Positions 1-9,413 of a stretch of DNA of 64,000 nt are shown piece by piece. How positions within the stretch are numbered: the stretch's first letter is position 1; the number at the start of each line of letters is the position of its first letter. The notes below the pieces were generated by a model, which worked only from the letters and a program-made list of their open reading frames with translations, did not search any database and was not told where the DNA came from. The position numbers and the translations under genes are program-made. Origin of the DNA: Streptomyces sp. NBC_01716 (GTDB lineage: Bacteria > Actinomycetota > Actinomycetes > Streptomycetales > Streptomycetaceae); assembly GCF_036248275.1 (NCBI RefSeq), contig NZ_CP109181.1, positions 1,612,001 to 1,676,000 on the forward strand. Direction: 5' to 3'.

Positions 1-220
1 CGTCGCCGCGGACACGGCCCTCCTGATCGGGGGCCTGGTGGTCACCGAGCAGATCTACGCGATCTCCGGGATGGGCCGTCTGTTCCTCGACTCCCTCCTG
101 GCCGGTGACGTGTTCGTCCTGCTGCCGTGGATGCTGATCGTGGCGCTGGCGATGGTCCTGTTCAATCTGGCGGCCGACCTCGGGTACGCGCTGCTCGACC
201 CAAGGGTGACCCTGCGATGA
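1..220 (+). CDS. Peptide ABC transporter permease, DppB/OppB type (3' end only)
   Basis: The gene enters from the left edge in frame 2, so only about 72 C-terminal residues are visible. They contain two hydrophobic stretches (around TALLIGGLVVTEQIYAISGMGR and FVLLPWMLIVALAMVLFNLAADLGYALLDPR). The text VTEQIYAISGMGRLFLDSLLAGD followed by LGYALLDPRV is characteristic of the end of DppB/OppB inner-membrane permeases. The stop codon overlaps the start of the next permease (ATGA at 217-220), so translation is coupled and this is the upstream member of a four-gene transporter unit. A substrate-binding lipoprotein would be expected upstream, outside the window. Family assignment is firm; the transported peptide is unknown. 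Confidence 0.9.
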   Translation, partial: VAADTALLIGGLVVTEQIYAISGMGRLFLDSLLAGDVFVLLPWMLIVALAMVLFNLAADLGYALLDPRVTLR

Positions 221-1131
221 CCGTACCCAGCCTGTATCCCGGACAGCCGGCGGAATCCCCCGGCCCGTCGGCCCGCGTGGCCACGGACAAGAGCGGACGC
301 CGCCTCGTCACGGAGCGGTTCCTGCGTCACCGCATGGCCGTGGCCGGCCTGTTCATCCTGTCGGCGCTCATGATCTGCTGCTACGGGGCGGCATGGATCG
401 CCCCGTACCCGCGCAACGCCCAGAATCTCCTGACCGGGGCGCTCGCCCCGTCCGGGCAGCACTGGCTGGGCACCGACGACCTCGGACGGGACTATCTGAC
501 CGAGTTGCTGTACGCCGGGCAGGTGTCCCTGACCGTGGGGCTGGGCGTCGCCGTGCTGTCGACGGCGGTCGGCACCCTGGTGGGCGCGGCCTCCGGACTC
601 ATCGGCGGATGGATCGACGAACTGATCATGCGGGTCACCGATCTGTTCCTCATCATTCCGGCGATCGCCCTCCTGGCCCTGGCCATGCAGACGCTGAGCC
701 CGTCACCCGTGACCATCGTCCTCGTTCTCGCCGGGCTCGGCTGGACCGTGATCGCCCGTGTGGTGCGCTCCCAGGTGATCAGCCTCCGGGAGAAGGAGTT
801 CGTCGAGGCCGCGCTGGTGCTGGGGGCGTCACGTACGCAGATCATCGGCCGCCATCTGCTGCCGAACCTGCTCGGGGTGATCATCGTCAACGCTTCCCTC
901 TCGGTCGCCGCCGCGATCATCCTGGAGTCCACGCTCAGCTTCCTGGGCTTCGGCATCCAGCCGCCGCAGTCGAGCTGGGGCAACATGCTCAACCAGGCCG
1001 CCGGGCTCGTCGGCACGCCGAAGGACTATCTGCTGTACGCGCCCGGCGTGGCCATCCTCCTCACCGTTCTCGCAGTCAACTTCCTGGGCGACGGACTGCG
1101 GGACGCCTTCGACCACCAGAGCAGGCAGTGA
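217..1131 (+). CDS. Peptide ABC transporter permease, DppC/OppC type
   Basis: This 304-residue inner-membrane permease would form the pore of a di/oligopeptide importer with the preceding DppB-like protein. An OppC-like N-terminal segment holds the first membrane helix (about residues 40-62), followed by the periplasmic GTDDLGRD motif. The BPD_transp_1 core contains the EAA loop (EAALVLGASRTQIIGRHLLPN) that contacts the ATPases. The start is ATG 217, inside the ATGA overlap with the upstream stop; an in-frame ATG at 127 would run back into the upstream gene. The stop overlaps the next ATG in the same way at 1128-1134. Length and motifs are normal for the family. Substrate specificity cannot be read from the sequence. 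Confidence 0.95.
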   Translation: MTVPSLYPGQPAESPGPSARVATDKSGRRLVTERFLRHRMAVAGLFILSALMICCYGAAWIAPYPRNAQNLLTGALAPSGQHWLGTDDLGRDYLTELLYAGQVSLTVGLGVAVLSTAVGTLVGAASGLIGGWIDELIMRVTDLFLIIPAIALLALAMQTLSPSPVTIVLVLAGLGWTVIARVVRSQVISLREKEFVEAALVLGASRTQIIGRHLLPNLLGVIIVNASLSVAAAIILESTLSFLGFGIQPPQSSWGNMLNQAAGLVGTPKDYLLYAPGVAILLTVLAVNFLGDGLRDAFDHQSRQ

Positions 1132-2162
1132 TGACCTCCCTCTCCTCCCGCGCCGGCGACGCCCCGGCGGACCCGGCCGCGGCCCTGCTGTCCGTCCGTG
1201 ATCTCACCGTCGAGTACAAGACCGACGCCGGCCTGGTCGCCGCCGTGGAGCGGCTCTCCTTCGACGTGGGCGAACGGCAGACACTCGCCATCGTCGGCGA
1301 ATCGGGCTCGGGCAAGAGCGCGGCGGCGATGGCCGTCATGGGGCTGCTTCCCGCGTCCGCCCGGGTGACCGGCTCCATCCGCTTCCGGGGGCGGGAGCTG
1401 CTCGGCCTGCCCGAGCGGGAGCTGCGCGCCGTGCGGGGACGCCACATCGGCATCATCTTCCAGGACGCCCTGGCCGCGCTGAATCCCATGATGACGGTCG
1501 GGGACCAGATCGCCGAGGCCGTGACCGTCCACGATCCGACGCTCGGACGCAAGGAGCTGGCGGCCCGCGCCGCCGACCTCCTCGGGCTCGTCGGCATCCC
1601 CGCGCCGGAGAAACGGCTGCACGAGTATCCGCACGAGTTCTCCGGCGGCATGCGCCAGCGCGTCATGATCGCCATGGGCATGGCGAACGAACCCGACATT
1701 CTCATCGCCGACGAACCGACCACGGCCCTGGACGTGACCGTTCAGGCCCAGATCCTGGAAGTGCTGCGACGGGTGCAGGAGCGCACCGGCACGTCGGTGC
1801 TGCTCATCACGCACGACCTGGGCGTCGTCGCGGGGGTCGCCGACCGGGTGATGGTGATGTACAGCGGCCGCAACCTGGAGCTGGGCGGCGCGGAGTCGGT
1901 CTTCTACGAGCCGTCGCACCCCTACACGCGGGCGCTGCTTGACGCACTCCCCCGGATCGACCGGCGTGTTCCCCGGCTCACCCAGATCCCGGGCCAGCTC
2001 CCGCCTCCCGGGCAGCGACCGCGCGGATGTCCGTTCCAGCCCCGCTGTCCCCACGCGCGGCCCGCGCTCTGCGGCGCCGAGTCCGCGTCCCCGCTCCAGG
2101 TGTCCACCCTGCACACGACGTCGTGTGTGCGGGCGCACGAGATCGAAGGCGAACTGCGATGA
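1131..2162 (+). CDS. Peptide ABC transporter ATP-binding protein, DppD/OppD type
   Basis: This is a cytoplasmic ATPase of the peptide importer, 343 residues from ATG 1131. Walker A is GESGSGKS, the signature is SGGMRQR, and Walker B runs [12 protein letters not shown]. The C-terminal oligo_HPY extension has the Cys motif [15 protein letters not shown], typical of OppD/DppD. It starts in the ATGA overlap with the permease and ends in another ATGA overlap with the second ATPase (2159-2162), so four genes are translationally coupled. OppD and OppF proteins normally pair as a heterodimer below the two permeases. Nothing is missing from the catalytic motifs. Confidence 0.95.
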   Translation: MTSLSSRAGDAPADPAAALLSVRDLTVEYKTDAGLVAAVERLSFDVGERQTLAIVGESGSGKSAAAMAVMGLLPASARVTGSIRFRGRELLGLPERELRAVRGRHIGIIFQDALAALNPMMTVGDQIAEAVTVHDPTLGRKELAARAADLLGLVGIPAPEKRLHEYPHEFSGGMRQRVMIAMGMANEPDILIADEPTTALDVTVQAQILEVLRRVQERTGTSVLLITHDLGVVAGVADRVMVMYSGRNLELGGAESVFYEPSHPYTRALLDALPRIDRRVPRLTQIPGQLPPPGQRPRGCPFQPRCPHARPALCGAESASPLQVSTLHTTSCVRAHEIEGELR

Positions 2163-3238
2163 ACACGTCAGTGGAGACCCCGTCAGCGGATACCCCGCCA
2201 GCGGTGAACGTCCAGGGCCTGGTCGCCGAATACCGCACCGGCCGCAGAGCGGGAGGGGGCGGCACCACCGTGCAGGCCGTGTCCGGCGTCGATCTCACCA
2301 TCGGCCGGGGCAGGACCCTCGGCCTGGTCGGCGAGACCGGCTGCGGCAAGAGCACCCTCGGCCGGTGTCTCGTCCGCCTGGTACGCCCGGCCGGCGGCCG
2401 GGCCCTGGTGAACGGACTGGACGTCGCCGGCGCGAAGGGCGAGGCCGTCGCCCGGCTGCGCAAGCAGATCCAGCTCGTCTTCCAGGATCCGTACTCCTCC
2501 CTCGACCCCCGGATGACCGTCGAGCAGATCCTCTTCGAGCCGCTGCGCATCCACCGCCTCCACCGCTCCCGGCGGGCCGAGCGGGCACGGGAACTGCTGG
2601 AGCAGGTCGGCCTCGACCCGGACCACGCCCGTCGCTACCCCAGCCAGTTCTCCGGGGGGCAGCGGCAGCGCATCGGGATCGCCAGGGCCCTGGCGGTCGA
2701 GCCGGACATCCTCGTCCTCGACGAGCCGGTGAGCGCCCTGGACGTCAGTGTGCAGGCGGGGGTGATCAATCTGTTGCAGGACCTCCAGCAGGAGCTGGGG
2801 CTCACGTATCTCTTCATCGCCCACGATCTGTCGGTGGTCCGTCAGATCAGTGACGAGGTCGCCGTGATGTACCTCGGCCGGATCGCCGAGAGCGCCCCAG
2901 CCGCCGAACTGTACGAGGCACCGCAGCACCCCTACACGCAGGCGCTCCTGTCGGCGGTCCCCATCCCGGACCCGCGCGCCGAGCGGGCCCGCCGGCGCAT
3001 CGTGCTCCAGGGGGACGCCCCCAGCCCGCACAGCCCGCCCTCCGGGTGCCGCTTCCGTACCCGCTGCTGGAAGGCGCGGGAGATCTGCGCACAGGAAGCC
3101 CCGCCGCCGCTGGACCTGACGTCCGGTCACCGGGTCGCCTGTCACTTCCCCGAGCGGGCCGCACCGCTGGATCCGGGAGCCTCGCAGCCCGCCACCGAAC
3201 GCGACGTCCACGACGCCCGCGACGTTCACGACCTCTGA
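2159..3238 (+). CDS. Peptide ABC transporter ATP-binding protein, DppF/OppF type
   Basis: This 359-residue partner ATPase has Walker A GETGCGKS, signature FSGGQRQR and Walker [13 protein letters not shown]. It also has an oligo_HPY tail with [14 protein letters not shown]. The start is ATG 2159, overlapping the DppD stop; an in-frame GTG/ATG further upstream lies deep inside the previous gene and is rejected. The last twenty residues ([15 protein letters not shown]) carry a short duplicated [10 protein letters not shown] element that looks like local slippage. The S9 peptidase starts 28 bp downstream with its own strong ribosome-binding site, probably in the same operon. Together they suggest uptake followed by intracellular cleavage of peptides (inference). 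Confidence 0.95.
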   Translation: MNTSVETPSADTPPAVNVQGLVAEYRTGRRAGGGGTTVQAVSGVDLTIGRGRTLGLVGETGCGKSTLGRCLVRLVRPAGGRALVNGLDVAGAKGEAVARLRKQIQLVFQDPYSSLDPRMTVEQILFEPLRIHRLHRSRRAERARELLEQVGLDPDHARRYPSQFSGGQRQRIGIARALAVEPDILVLDEPVSALDVSVQAGVINLLQDLQQELGLTYLFIAHDLSVVRQISDEVAVMYLGRIAESAPAAELYEAPQHPYTQALLSAVPIPDPRAERARRRIVLQGDAPSPHSPPSGCRFRTRCWKAREICAQEAPPPLDLTSGHRVACHFPERAAPLDPGASQPATERDVHDARDVHDL

Positions 3239-3265
3239 CACACACGAGCTGTAAGGAGTCGGGCA

Positions 3266-5173
3266 ATGGCCCACGACTGGCACCGGTTCTTCGAAGCGCG
3301 GCAGTGTGTCTCCTCCCGCCGGGGACGCGGCACGAGGCGCGACCTCGAACTGATGACGCACGACGCGCCCGACGGACCCGTCCTGACCGTGTGGGACGCC
3401 GGCGACGACGTCAGCCGTCCCGTCGAGGCCGCGTACGGCGATCCGCGCAACGCGGTGCTGTCGGCCGACGGCACCCACATCCTCAATCTGCTGGACGACA
3501 ACGGGTCGGAGATGGGCCATGTGTGGTCCCTGCCGGTCGACGGGGGCCCGGCGGTCGACCTGACGCCCGGGACACCTCCGTACACCCTGCGCGGGATCGA
3601 TGTCGCGCGCACCGGGGACCACGCCGTCCTGTCCGCGGTCGCCGCGGACGGATTCTCGCTGTGGCTCGTCCACACCGGCGGGGACCGGCCGCCCCGGCGG
3701 CTGTTCACCTCACCGGCGGAGGCGTGGAACGCACTCGTATCGGCCGACGGCCGGTGGGCGAGCGTGGACACCACGGACCACAATCCCGGCCTCCGGCGCT
3801 TCGCCGTGACGGTCGTCAGCACCTCGGCCGACGCACCGGGAGAACCGCTCAGGACACTGTCGGACGGGCCGGAGGAACCCGTACGCGGCATCCGGTTCTC
3901 GCCCGTGGCCGGGGACGGCCGGCTGCTTGTCTCCACCGAACGGACCGGGTTCATCCGGCCCTGCGTGTGGAATCACGCCGACGGGTCACGCGCCGACCTG
4001 GACGCGCCCCACCTGCGGGGCGATGTCGTCCCGCTCGACTGGTCGGACGACGCCGCGTACGTCCTGCTGGTCCATGTCGACCAGGGCGTGCACAGGGTGC
4101 TGGAGTGGCACCCGGACAGTGGCGCGCTTCAGGCCGTCGCGCACCCGCCGGGCGCGTTCTTCGAGGCCGACGTCGCCGACGCCCATGCCAACTACTGGGC
4201 CTCCCACTACGGCGCGGACGGACAGATCCGGCTCCTCCATCAGCGTTTCGACAGCCCGCTCGCCCTCCTGAGTGTGGACCGGGCGTCGGGCGCCCTCACC
4301 CCTCTGTGGACACCACCTCTGCGCCCGGCGGGCGTCCCCCTGACCTCCCACACCGTGCGTTCCCTGGACGGGACACCCGTACAGCTGTGGGCGGGACGTC
4401 CCCCGGGAGCCGACGGCCCGAGGCCGACCCTGCTCAGCGTGCACGGCGGCCCGCAACTGGTCACGGTCGACCGGTACACACCCGAAGCCCAGGCCTGGCT
4501 GGCCAACGGCTTCGCGTTCGCCGCGGTCAACTACCGGGGCTCGCAGACCTTCGGCCGCCGCTTCCGCGAAGGGTTCTGGCACACGGTGGGCGAACGGGAA
4601 CTGGAGGATGTCGCCGCGTCCGCCGAGTGGCTGGTGAGCGAAGGCATCGCGGACCCGGACGCCCTCTTCATCTCGGGAGCCTCCTACGGCGGCTACCTGT
4701 CGCTCCTCGCCCTCGGACGCCTGCCGCACCTCTTCGCCGGAGCGCTGGCCTTCGTCCCGATGGCGGACTGGGTGGGCGCCTACGCGGACATGAACCCCGC
4801 GCTGCGAAGCGCCATGCGCTCCTTCTTCCACACCGGTCCGGACGACGACCCGGACACCTTCCGGCGGGCATCCCCCATCAGTTACGTCGACCAGGTGCGC
4901 GCACCGGTATGGATCAAGACGGGCACCCACGACACCCGGACACCGCCCCGCCAGGTCCACGGATACGCGCGGGCACTGGAGAAGGCGGGCGGCGACGTCA
5001 CCGTGGAGTGGTTCAGCGGCGGCCACGAAACGAGCAGCAGAAGCGCCGAACTGGCCGACCAGCAGCGGATGATGGATCTCGCGGGCAAGGCACTGAGGGG
5101 CGAACGCTGGGCCGAGGGGCGGGTGACGCCTCCTCCCGAGGGCTCGGTCGGACATCCCGCGTCAGGTCAGTGA
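3266..5173 (+). CDS. S9 family (prolyl oligopeptidase-like) serine peptidase
   Basis: This is a 635-residue cytoplasmic peptidase with no signal peptide. The N-terminal about 380 residues form a beta-propeller-like region. The C-terminal alpha/beta hydrolase domain carries the triad: nucleophile Ser473 in GASYGGY, Asp556 in THDTRTP and His587 in SGGHE. The HGGP oxyanion segment precedes it. It is preceded by a clean ribosome-binding site (AAGGAG, about 7 nt before ATG 3266). It sits 28 bp after the dppF-like ATPase, so it is probably co-transcribed with the importer and degrades incoming oligopeptides. It could be an acylaminoacyl-peptidase or a dipeptidyl peptidase; the sequence does not decide. 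An antisense open frame covers much of it but lacks any recognisable domain. Confidence 0.88.
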   Translation: MAHDWHRFFEARQCVSSRRGRGTRRDLELMTHDAPDGPVLTVWDAGDDVSRPVEAAYGDPRNAVLSADGTHILNLLDDNGSEMGHVWSLPVDGGPAVDLTPGTPPYTLRGIDVARTGDHAVLSAVAADGFSLWLVHTGGDRPPRRLFTSPAEAWNALVSADGRWASVDTTDHNPGLRRFAVTVVSTSADAPGEPLRTLSDGPEEPVRGIRFSPVAGDGRLLVSTERTGFIRPCVWNHADGSRADLDAPHLRGDVVPLDWSDDAAYVLLVHVDQGVHRVLEWHPDSGALQAVAHPPGAFFEADVADAHANYWASHYGADGQIRLLHQRFDSPLALLSVDRASGALTPLWTPPLRPAGVPLTSHTVRSLDGTPVQLWAGRPPGADGPRPTLLSVHGGPQLVTVDRYTPEAQAWLANGFAFAAVNYRGSQTFGRRFREGFWHTVGERELEDVAASAEWLVSEGIADPDALFISGASYGGYLSLLALGRLPHLFAGALAFVPMADWVGAYADMNPALRSAMRSFFHTGPDDDPDTFRRASPISYVDQVRAPVWIKTGTHDTRTPPRQVHGYARALEKAGGDVTVEWFSGGHETSSRSAELADQQRMMDLAGKALRGERWAEGRVTPPPEGSVGHPASGQ

Positions 5174-5210
5174 AAGGGTCACCGCCGCATCCCAGGGCCA
5201 GGGGTGGTCG

Positions 5211-5786
5211 TCACGGGGTGGTCGTGGAGACGACGTACACGCGGGGCATGGCCGGGTCGCTCAGGTCCACCGTGATGTCCTGGGTGGGGCGTGGGTCCTT
5301 CTGTTTGTGGGTGGTGCCCGACCAGACGCGGGTGGGGATGAAGTTCCAGCCGACGGTGCGCGAGTCGCGGGGCGCGATGCTGACGTGGCCCTCCTTGAGC
5401 GCGGAGCGGTGCGTGCCCAGTTCGGTGAGGAAGGTGTCGAGCCGGCCCGACGTCACGTTGAACTGCACATACAGCCGGCTGGACTTCCAGTTGCTCGTCT
5501 CGTAGTAGCGCACGTTGGTGGCGCGCGCGGGGATCGGCACCTCGAAGACCCGCTGCTTCATCCGGGACGGCACGGCGTCCGTGAGACCGGTGGCCGAGGA
5601 CTCCAGCTCCTTGTCGAGACCGCTGCGCCGGCTCTGGCCCGCCGAGACCACGAGATAGCCGGCGGGGACGCCGATGAGCAGCACGATCACTATCGCCGTC
5701 AGCCACCGGCGGCGGACCATGTGGCGGTGGTTCTCCGGCGGCTTCTGGGCCTCGTCCGGAGACTTCGACTGGTGGGGCACGGTCAT
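5211..5786 (-). CDS. Small single-pass membrane protein of unknown function, coupled to a ROK kinase gene
   Basis: This 191-residue protein has a charged N-terminal about 30 residues, one membrane helix (WLTAIVIVLLIGVPAGYLVV) and an extracytoplasmic domain of about 135 residues. The start ATG 5786 overlaps the stop of the ROK gene (ATGA), so it is translated after it. The outer domain contains RYYETSNWKSSRLYVQFNVTSGRLDTFLTELG and ends VYVVSTTTP. No catalytic motif or named domain was recognised. The arrangement (cytosolic N-terminus, single anchor, exported globular domain) suggests a sensor-like or envelope protein. Its pairing with a sugar kinase is unusual. Related proteins elsewhere in actinomycetes are likely, but I cannot name a family. 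Confidence 0.75.
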   Translation of the reverse strand: MTVPHQSKSPDEAQKPPENHRHMVRRRWLTAIVIVLLIGVPAGYLVVSAGQSRRSGLDKELESSATGLTDAVPSRMKQRVFEVPIPARATNVRYYETSNWKSSRLYVQFNVTSGRLDTFLTELGTHRSALKEGHVSIAPRDSRTVGWNFIPTRVWSGTTHKQKDPRPTQDITVDLSDPAMPRVYVVSTTTP

Positions 5787-7132
5787 GAGGGAGGTTCCTG
5801 GCTCGTGCGCGGGGCGCGGCTGGGGCTGGTACGGGGTTCCCGCGGGTCTCCCGGTGCGCGCGGCGTCTCGGAGGTGTGCTCGTCCGACGCCGGCTTGGGC
5901 TCCGTCTCCGCTTCTGCTTCCGCTCGCGCCGCCGCGGCTGATTCCTCCGCCTCGCGCGCCTCGCGCAGCTCGTGTTCCTCGCGCAGTTCCTGCGGCATCC
6001 GGCCGGTGCGGATGGCCTCCGCGTACAGCTCGTACTTCTCGTACCGTTCCAGTCTTCGCCGGTTCGCCCGGCGGAAGCGGCGCGCCACGAGCCGGGAGAG
6101 GTCGGCCGCGCCGACCATGCCGGCCTCGGGGCCCAGCTGCGCCTTGGCGATACGGGCCTCCGGCCGGTAGCCGCGCCCGGTGAGCTGGCGGCGGAATGCC
6201 TCCCTCGCGGGGCCGATCAGCAGATCGTCGGCCGCGCTGACGCCGCCGCCGATGACGAAGCAGGACGGGTCGAGGGCCGCCGCCAGATTGGCGATGCCGA
6301 CGCCGAGCCACTGGCCGATCTCCTGGAGCAGTTCGACGCACATGGCGTCGCCCTCGCGGGCCAGCTCGGTGATCAGGGGTCCGGTGATGTCGGGGATGTG
6401 GCCCTTGACGCGTTCGATGAGGTTGTACGCCACCGGGGAGTCGGCGGCGGCCAGTTCCCTGGCCTCCCTGACGAGCGCGTTGCCCGAGCTGTACTGCTCC
6501 CAGCAGCCCCGGTTGCCGCAGGGGCAGCGGTGCCCCGCGGGCACGACCTGCATATGGCCGAACTCGCCGGCCACCCCGTACTTGCCGCGCTTGACCCGGC
6601 CGTCCTCCAGTATGGCGCCGCCGATACCGGTCCCGAGCGTGATCATCACGAGGTGGTCCTCGCCGCGTCCGGCGCCGAAGCGCCACTCCGCCCAGGCGGC
6701 GGTGTTCGCGTCGTTGTCGACCATCACGGGGACGGCGAGCCGGGAGGAGATCGAGTCCCTGAGGGGTTCGTCGCGCCAGGCGAGGTGCGGGGCGAAGAGC
6801 ACCTTCGCCCGGTCGGCGTCCACCCAGCCGGCGGCGCCGATGCCGACGGCGTGCACGTCGTGGCGGTCGGAGAGGTCCAGCACCAGCTCGACGATGGTGT
6901 CCTCGACGACCTTCGGGCTCTTGGACTTGTCCGGCGTCTCGGTGCGGATCTTCTCCAGGATGTTGCCGTCCGGGTCGACGACGCCGGCCATCACCTTCGT
7001 ACCGCCGATGTCGATGCCGACGGTGGGCACGCGCGGCGCGGACGCGTGCGAGCGGCGTTCGCGGGTGCCGACGGTCCGCAGGACGGTGGCGCGCGCGGTG
7101 CCGCGGTGCGTGAAGTCGCGGTAGGTACTCAT
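5783..7132 (-). CDS. ROK family sugar kinase with C-terminal charged extension
   Basis: This is a 449-residue ROK protein. The phosphate-binding motif VGIDIGGTK sits at residues 38-46, the sugar-binding ENDAN-type segment is VMVDNDANTAAWAEW, and the ATP segment is ITLGTGIGG. The ROK zinc signature reads GHRCPCGNRGCWEQY. No N-terminal helix-turn-helix is present: only about 37 basic residues precede the kinase, so it is a kinase rather than a ROK repressor such as Rok7B7. The kinase core ends near residue 330. The remaining about 110 residues are rich in Glu, Ala, Arg and Pro and look disordered or coiled-coil. It lies downstream of the sugar ABC genes after a 275-bp gap and is coupled by ATGA to the small membrane protein gene. 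Confidence 0.9.
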   Translation of the reverse strand: MSTYRDFTHRGTARATVLRTVGTRERRSHASAPRVPTVGIDIGGTKVMAGVVDPDGNILEKIRTETPDKSKSPKVVEDTIVELVLDLSDRHDVHAVGIGAAGWVDADRAKVLFAPHLAWRDEPLRDSISSRLAVPVMVDNDANTAAWAEWRFGAGRGEDHLVMITLGTGIGGAILEDGRVKRGKYGVAGEFGHMQVVPAGHRCPCGNRGCWEQYSSGNALVREARELAAADSPVAYNLIERVKGHIPDITGPLITELAREGDAMCVELLQEIGQWLGVGIANLAAALDPSCFVIGGGVSAADDLLIGPAREAFRRQLTGRGYRPEARIAKAQLGPEAGMVGAADLSRLVARRFRRANRRRLERYEKYELYAEAIRTGRMPQELREEHELREAREAEESAAAARAEAEAETEPKPASDEHTSETPRAPGDPREPRTSPSRAPRTSQEPPS

Positions 7133-7388
7133 CGCAGCCGCCCCCTCATGTGCTGTGGGGCGAGCGCGGTCCGGGCGGCCGGAGCAGGGCGGGGACTTCC
7201 CGGGCTGGGGCCGCCTGCGGGGTGGGCGGCACTGCTACCGGAACGCGGCCTGGGTACTCGCACGTGTCGTGTCGTCCCTGCGGATCGGGGGCTCGTCGCG
7301 CCCGGTGACCGGGGCGGCGGCGGTGGGGGGTTGGCCACCGCCGCCGATTCTGCCATCCGGAAGGTGGGGAGGTCGGTCAGGGCCGGGG

Positions 7389-7405
7389 CCTGTCCACCGG
7401 ACAGG
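7389..7405 (-). terminator. Short inverted repeat just after the ABC ATPase gene
   Basis: CCTGTCC-ACC-GGACAGG is a perfect 7-bp inverted repeat that begins 3 bp beyond the ATPase stop on the minus strand. It could attenuate read-through into the ROK gene. No U-tract follows, so its role is tentative. The same CCGGACAGG text recurs in the intergenic hairpin at 13694-13740 and near 22221. Confidence 0.4.
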
Positions 7406-7407
7406 AT

Positions 7408-8337
7408 CTAGACTCCGCCGGCCGGGGGCTTCCCGTTTTTGTCGTCTTTCACCAGTTGACCCCCGTCGTCCACCGGACGGCCACCGAGGTGGGCCGGTGC
7501 GGGGGCCTTCGCCAGTTCGTGGCTCAGCTCTTCGAGCTCAGAGCCGCCCGCCATCTGGCGCGTCAGCTCGTCCAGGGTGATCGACCGCTTCGTGTGGCTG
7601 CCGGCCATGACACCGCGCTTGAGCAGGACGAACCGGTTGCCGACGAGATACGCGTGGTGCGGGTTGTGGGTGATCAGCACCACGCCCAGACCCGCGTCGC
7701 GCGCGGCGGCGACGTACTTCAGTACGACTCCGGACTGCTTGACGCCGAGCGCGGCGGTCGGCTCGTCCAGGACGAGGACCTTCGCGCCGAAGTGGACGGC
7801 ACGCGCGATGGCAACGCACTGCCGCTCACCGCCGGACAGGGTCCCGATGGGCTGGTCGACGTCGCGCAGGTCGATGCCCATCCGCAGCAGTTCCTCGCGG
7901 GTGGTGCGGCGCATCCGTTCGACATCGAGGCGCTTGAAGGGGCCCGCGCCCTTCGTCGGCTCGGAGCCGAGGAAGAAGTTCCGCCAGACGGGCATGAGCG
8001 GTACGACAGCGAGGTCCTGGTAGACGGTGGCGATGCCCAGGTCGAGGGCCTCGCGCGGCGAGCCGAGCGTCGTCCTCCTGCCCTCGATGAGGAATTCGCC
8101 CGCGTCGTGCTGGTGCAGTCCCGCGATGATCTTGATGAGGGTGGACTTGCCCGCGCCGTTGTCGCCGAGGACGCAGGTGATCTCGCCGGCACGCACCTCC
8201 AGCGAGACGCCTTCGAGGGCCCGGATGTTGCCGTAGTACTTACTGACGTCGGCCAGCTCGACCAGGGGTGTCGTGGTCGCCGTTCCACCGTCGGTCGTGC
8301 CGGTCGCGCCGGCCGGGGTCGTGGGCGTGCCGGTCAT
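7408..8337 (-). CDS. Sugar-type ABC transporter ATP-binding protein (single ABC domain)
   Basis: This 309-residue ATPase has Walker A GDNGAGKS, signature LSGGERQ and Walker [13 protein letters not shown]. It matches the RbsA/XylG/FrcA group but has only one ABC domain, unlike the usual tandem-domain RbsA. Such half-size versions are known for fructose- and xylose-type systems and act as homodimers. The start ATG 8337 overlaps the permease stop (ATGA). The N-terminal 25 residues are a Thr/Gly/Ala-rich linker and the last about 40 residues a charged tail. With the permease and two binding proteins it forms a CUT2-type importer. The neighbouring IolG-like dehydrogenase suggests an inositol or rare-sugar substrate (inference). 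Confidence 0.93.
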   Translation of the reverse strand: MTGTPTTPAGATGTTDGGTATTTPLVELADVSKYYGNIRALEGVSLEVRAGEITCVLGDNGAGKSTLIKIIAGLHQHDAGEFLIEGRRTTLGSPREALDLGIATVYQDLAVVPLMPVWRNFFLGSEPTKGAGPFKRLDVERMRRTTREELLRMGIDLRDVDQPIGTLSGGERQCVAIARAVHFGAKVLVLDEPTAALGVKQSGVVLKYVAAARDAGLGVVLITHNPHHAYLVGNRFVLLKRGVMAGSHTKRSITLDELTRQMAGGSELEELSHELAKAPAPAHLGGRPVDDGGQLVKDDKNGKPPAGGV

Positions 8338-9413
8338 TGGACTGCCTCCGCTCGCTTGCGGACCCATGCGTTGAGCAGGGTGGCCAGAAGGAGCATCGCT
8401 CCGAGGAAGAACTTGAACCAGTCCGGGTTCCACTCCGCGTACACGATGCCCTTGCTGGTCATGCCGAAGATGAAGGCACCGACCGCGGAGCCGATCGCGG
8501 AGCCGTAGCCGCCGGTGATCAGACAGCCGCCGATGACCGCGGCGATGATGTAGATCAGCTCGTTGCCGACGCCTTCACCGGACTGTACGACGTCGAACGA
8601 GAAGAGCAGATGCTGGCCGGAGACCCAGGCGCAGAAGCCGACGCCCATGTAGAGGCCGATCTTCGTCAGCCGGACCGGGACACCGACGGCGCGGGCGGCC
8701 TCGGCGTTGCCGCCGACGGCGAAGATCCAGTTGCCGAAGCGGGTACGGAGCAGGATCCAGGTCGCGAGGGCGACCAGGCCCGCCCACCAGAGGATGGTGA
8801 CCTTCAACCCGACGCCGCCGAGAGTCAGTTCGGAGGCGAAGACCTTGCGCGCCGACTCGAAGCCCTCCATGTCGCCGACGCTCTTGGTCGAGACGGTGTC
8901 GCTGATCAGCTTGGTCAGACCGAGGTTGAGCCCCGTGAGCATCAGGAATGTGCCGAGGGTGATGATGAAGCTCGGCAGTTTCGTCCGCGTCAGCATGAAG
9001 CCGTTGAACACCCCGATGGCGAGGGTGACCAGCAGGGACACGAGGACGCCGACCCAGATGTTGGCCGTCATCTGGTAGCTGAACATCGAGGAGATCAGAG
9101 CCGAACTGGTCACCAGCACACCGGCCGACAGGTCGAACTCGCCGCCGATCATCAGCAGTGCCACCGGCACAGCCATGATCCCGATCGTCGACGCCGCGTA
9201 CAGGACGGTGCCGAAGCTGGACGTCTTCAGGAACGAGTCGGCGACGACCGAGAAGAAGAGGAACACCGCCACGGCGCCCACGACCGCGCCCAGTTCGGGC
9301 CTGCCGAGCAGCTTGCGCAGCGGCGAGTCACCGAGCAGCCGCTCGTCCTTGGCCCGGCCGCCGCTGCCGCCGTCGCCCGGCCGGTCCTTCACAGGTGGTG
9401 CGGTTGTGGTCAT
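8334..9413 (-). CDS. Sugar-type ABC transporter permease (BPD_transp_2)
   Basis: This 359-residue polytopic membrane protein has about ten hydrophobic segments. It shows typical BPD_transp_2 text ([64 protein letters not shown]). It forms the homodimeric channel of a ribose/xylose/inositol-class (CUT2) importer. ATG 9413 overlaps the stop of the upstream substrate-binding gene, and its own stop overlaps the ATPase start, so three genes are translationally coupled. The N-terminal about 40 residues are cytoplasmic and Gly/Arg-rich. The specificity-determining partner is whichever of the two upstream binding proteins docks, or both. Confidence 0.93.
   Translation of the reverse strand: MTTTAPPVKDRPGDGGSGGRAKDERLLGDSPLRKLLGRPELGAVVGAVAVFLFFSVVADSFLKTSSFGTVLYAASTIGIMAVPVALLMIGGEFDLSAGVLVTSSALISSMFSYQMTANIWVGVLVSLLVTLAIGVFNGFMLTRTKLPSFIITLGTFLMLTGLNLGLTKLISDTVSTKSVGDMEGFESARKVFASELTLGGVGLKVTILWWAGLVALATWILLRTRFGNWIFAVGGNAEAARAVGVPVRLTKIGLYMGVGFCAWVSGQHLLFSFDVVQSGEGVGNELIYIIAAVIGGCLITGGYGSAIGSAVGAFIFGMTSKGIVYAEWNPDWFKFFLGAMLLLATLLNAWVRKRAEAVQ

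Noticed and set aside
5783..7132. Identity of the ROK protein as the Rok7B7 regulator beside xylFGH
   Set aside because: There is no N-terminal helix-turn-helix before the GIDIGGTK motif, so it is a kinase-type ROK protein even though it neighbours a sugar ABC operon.
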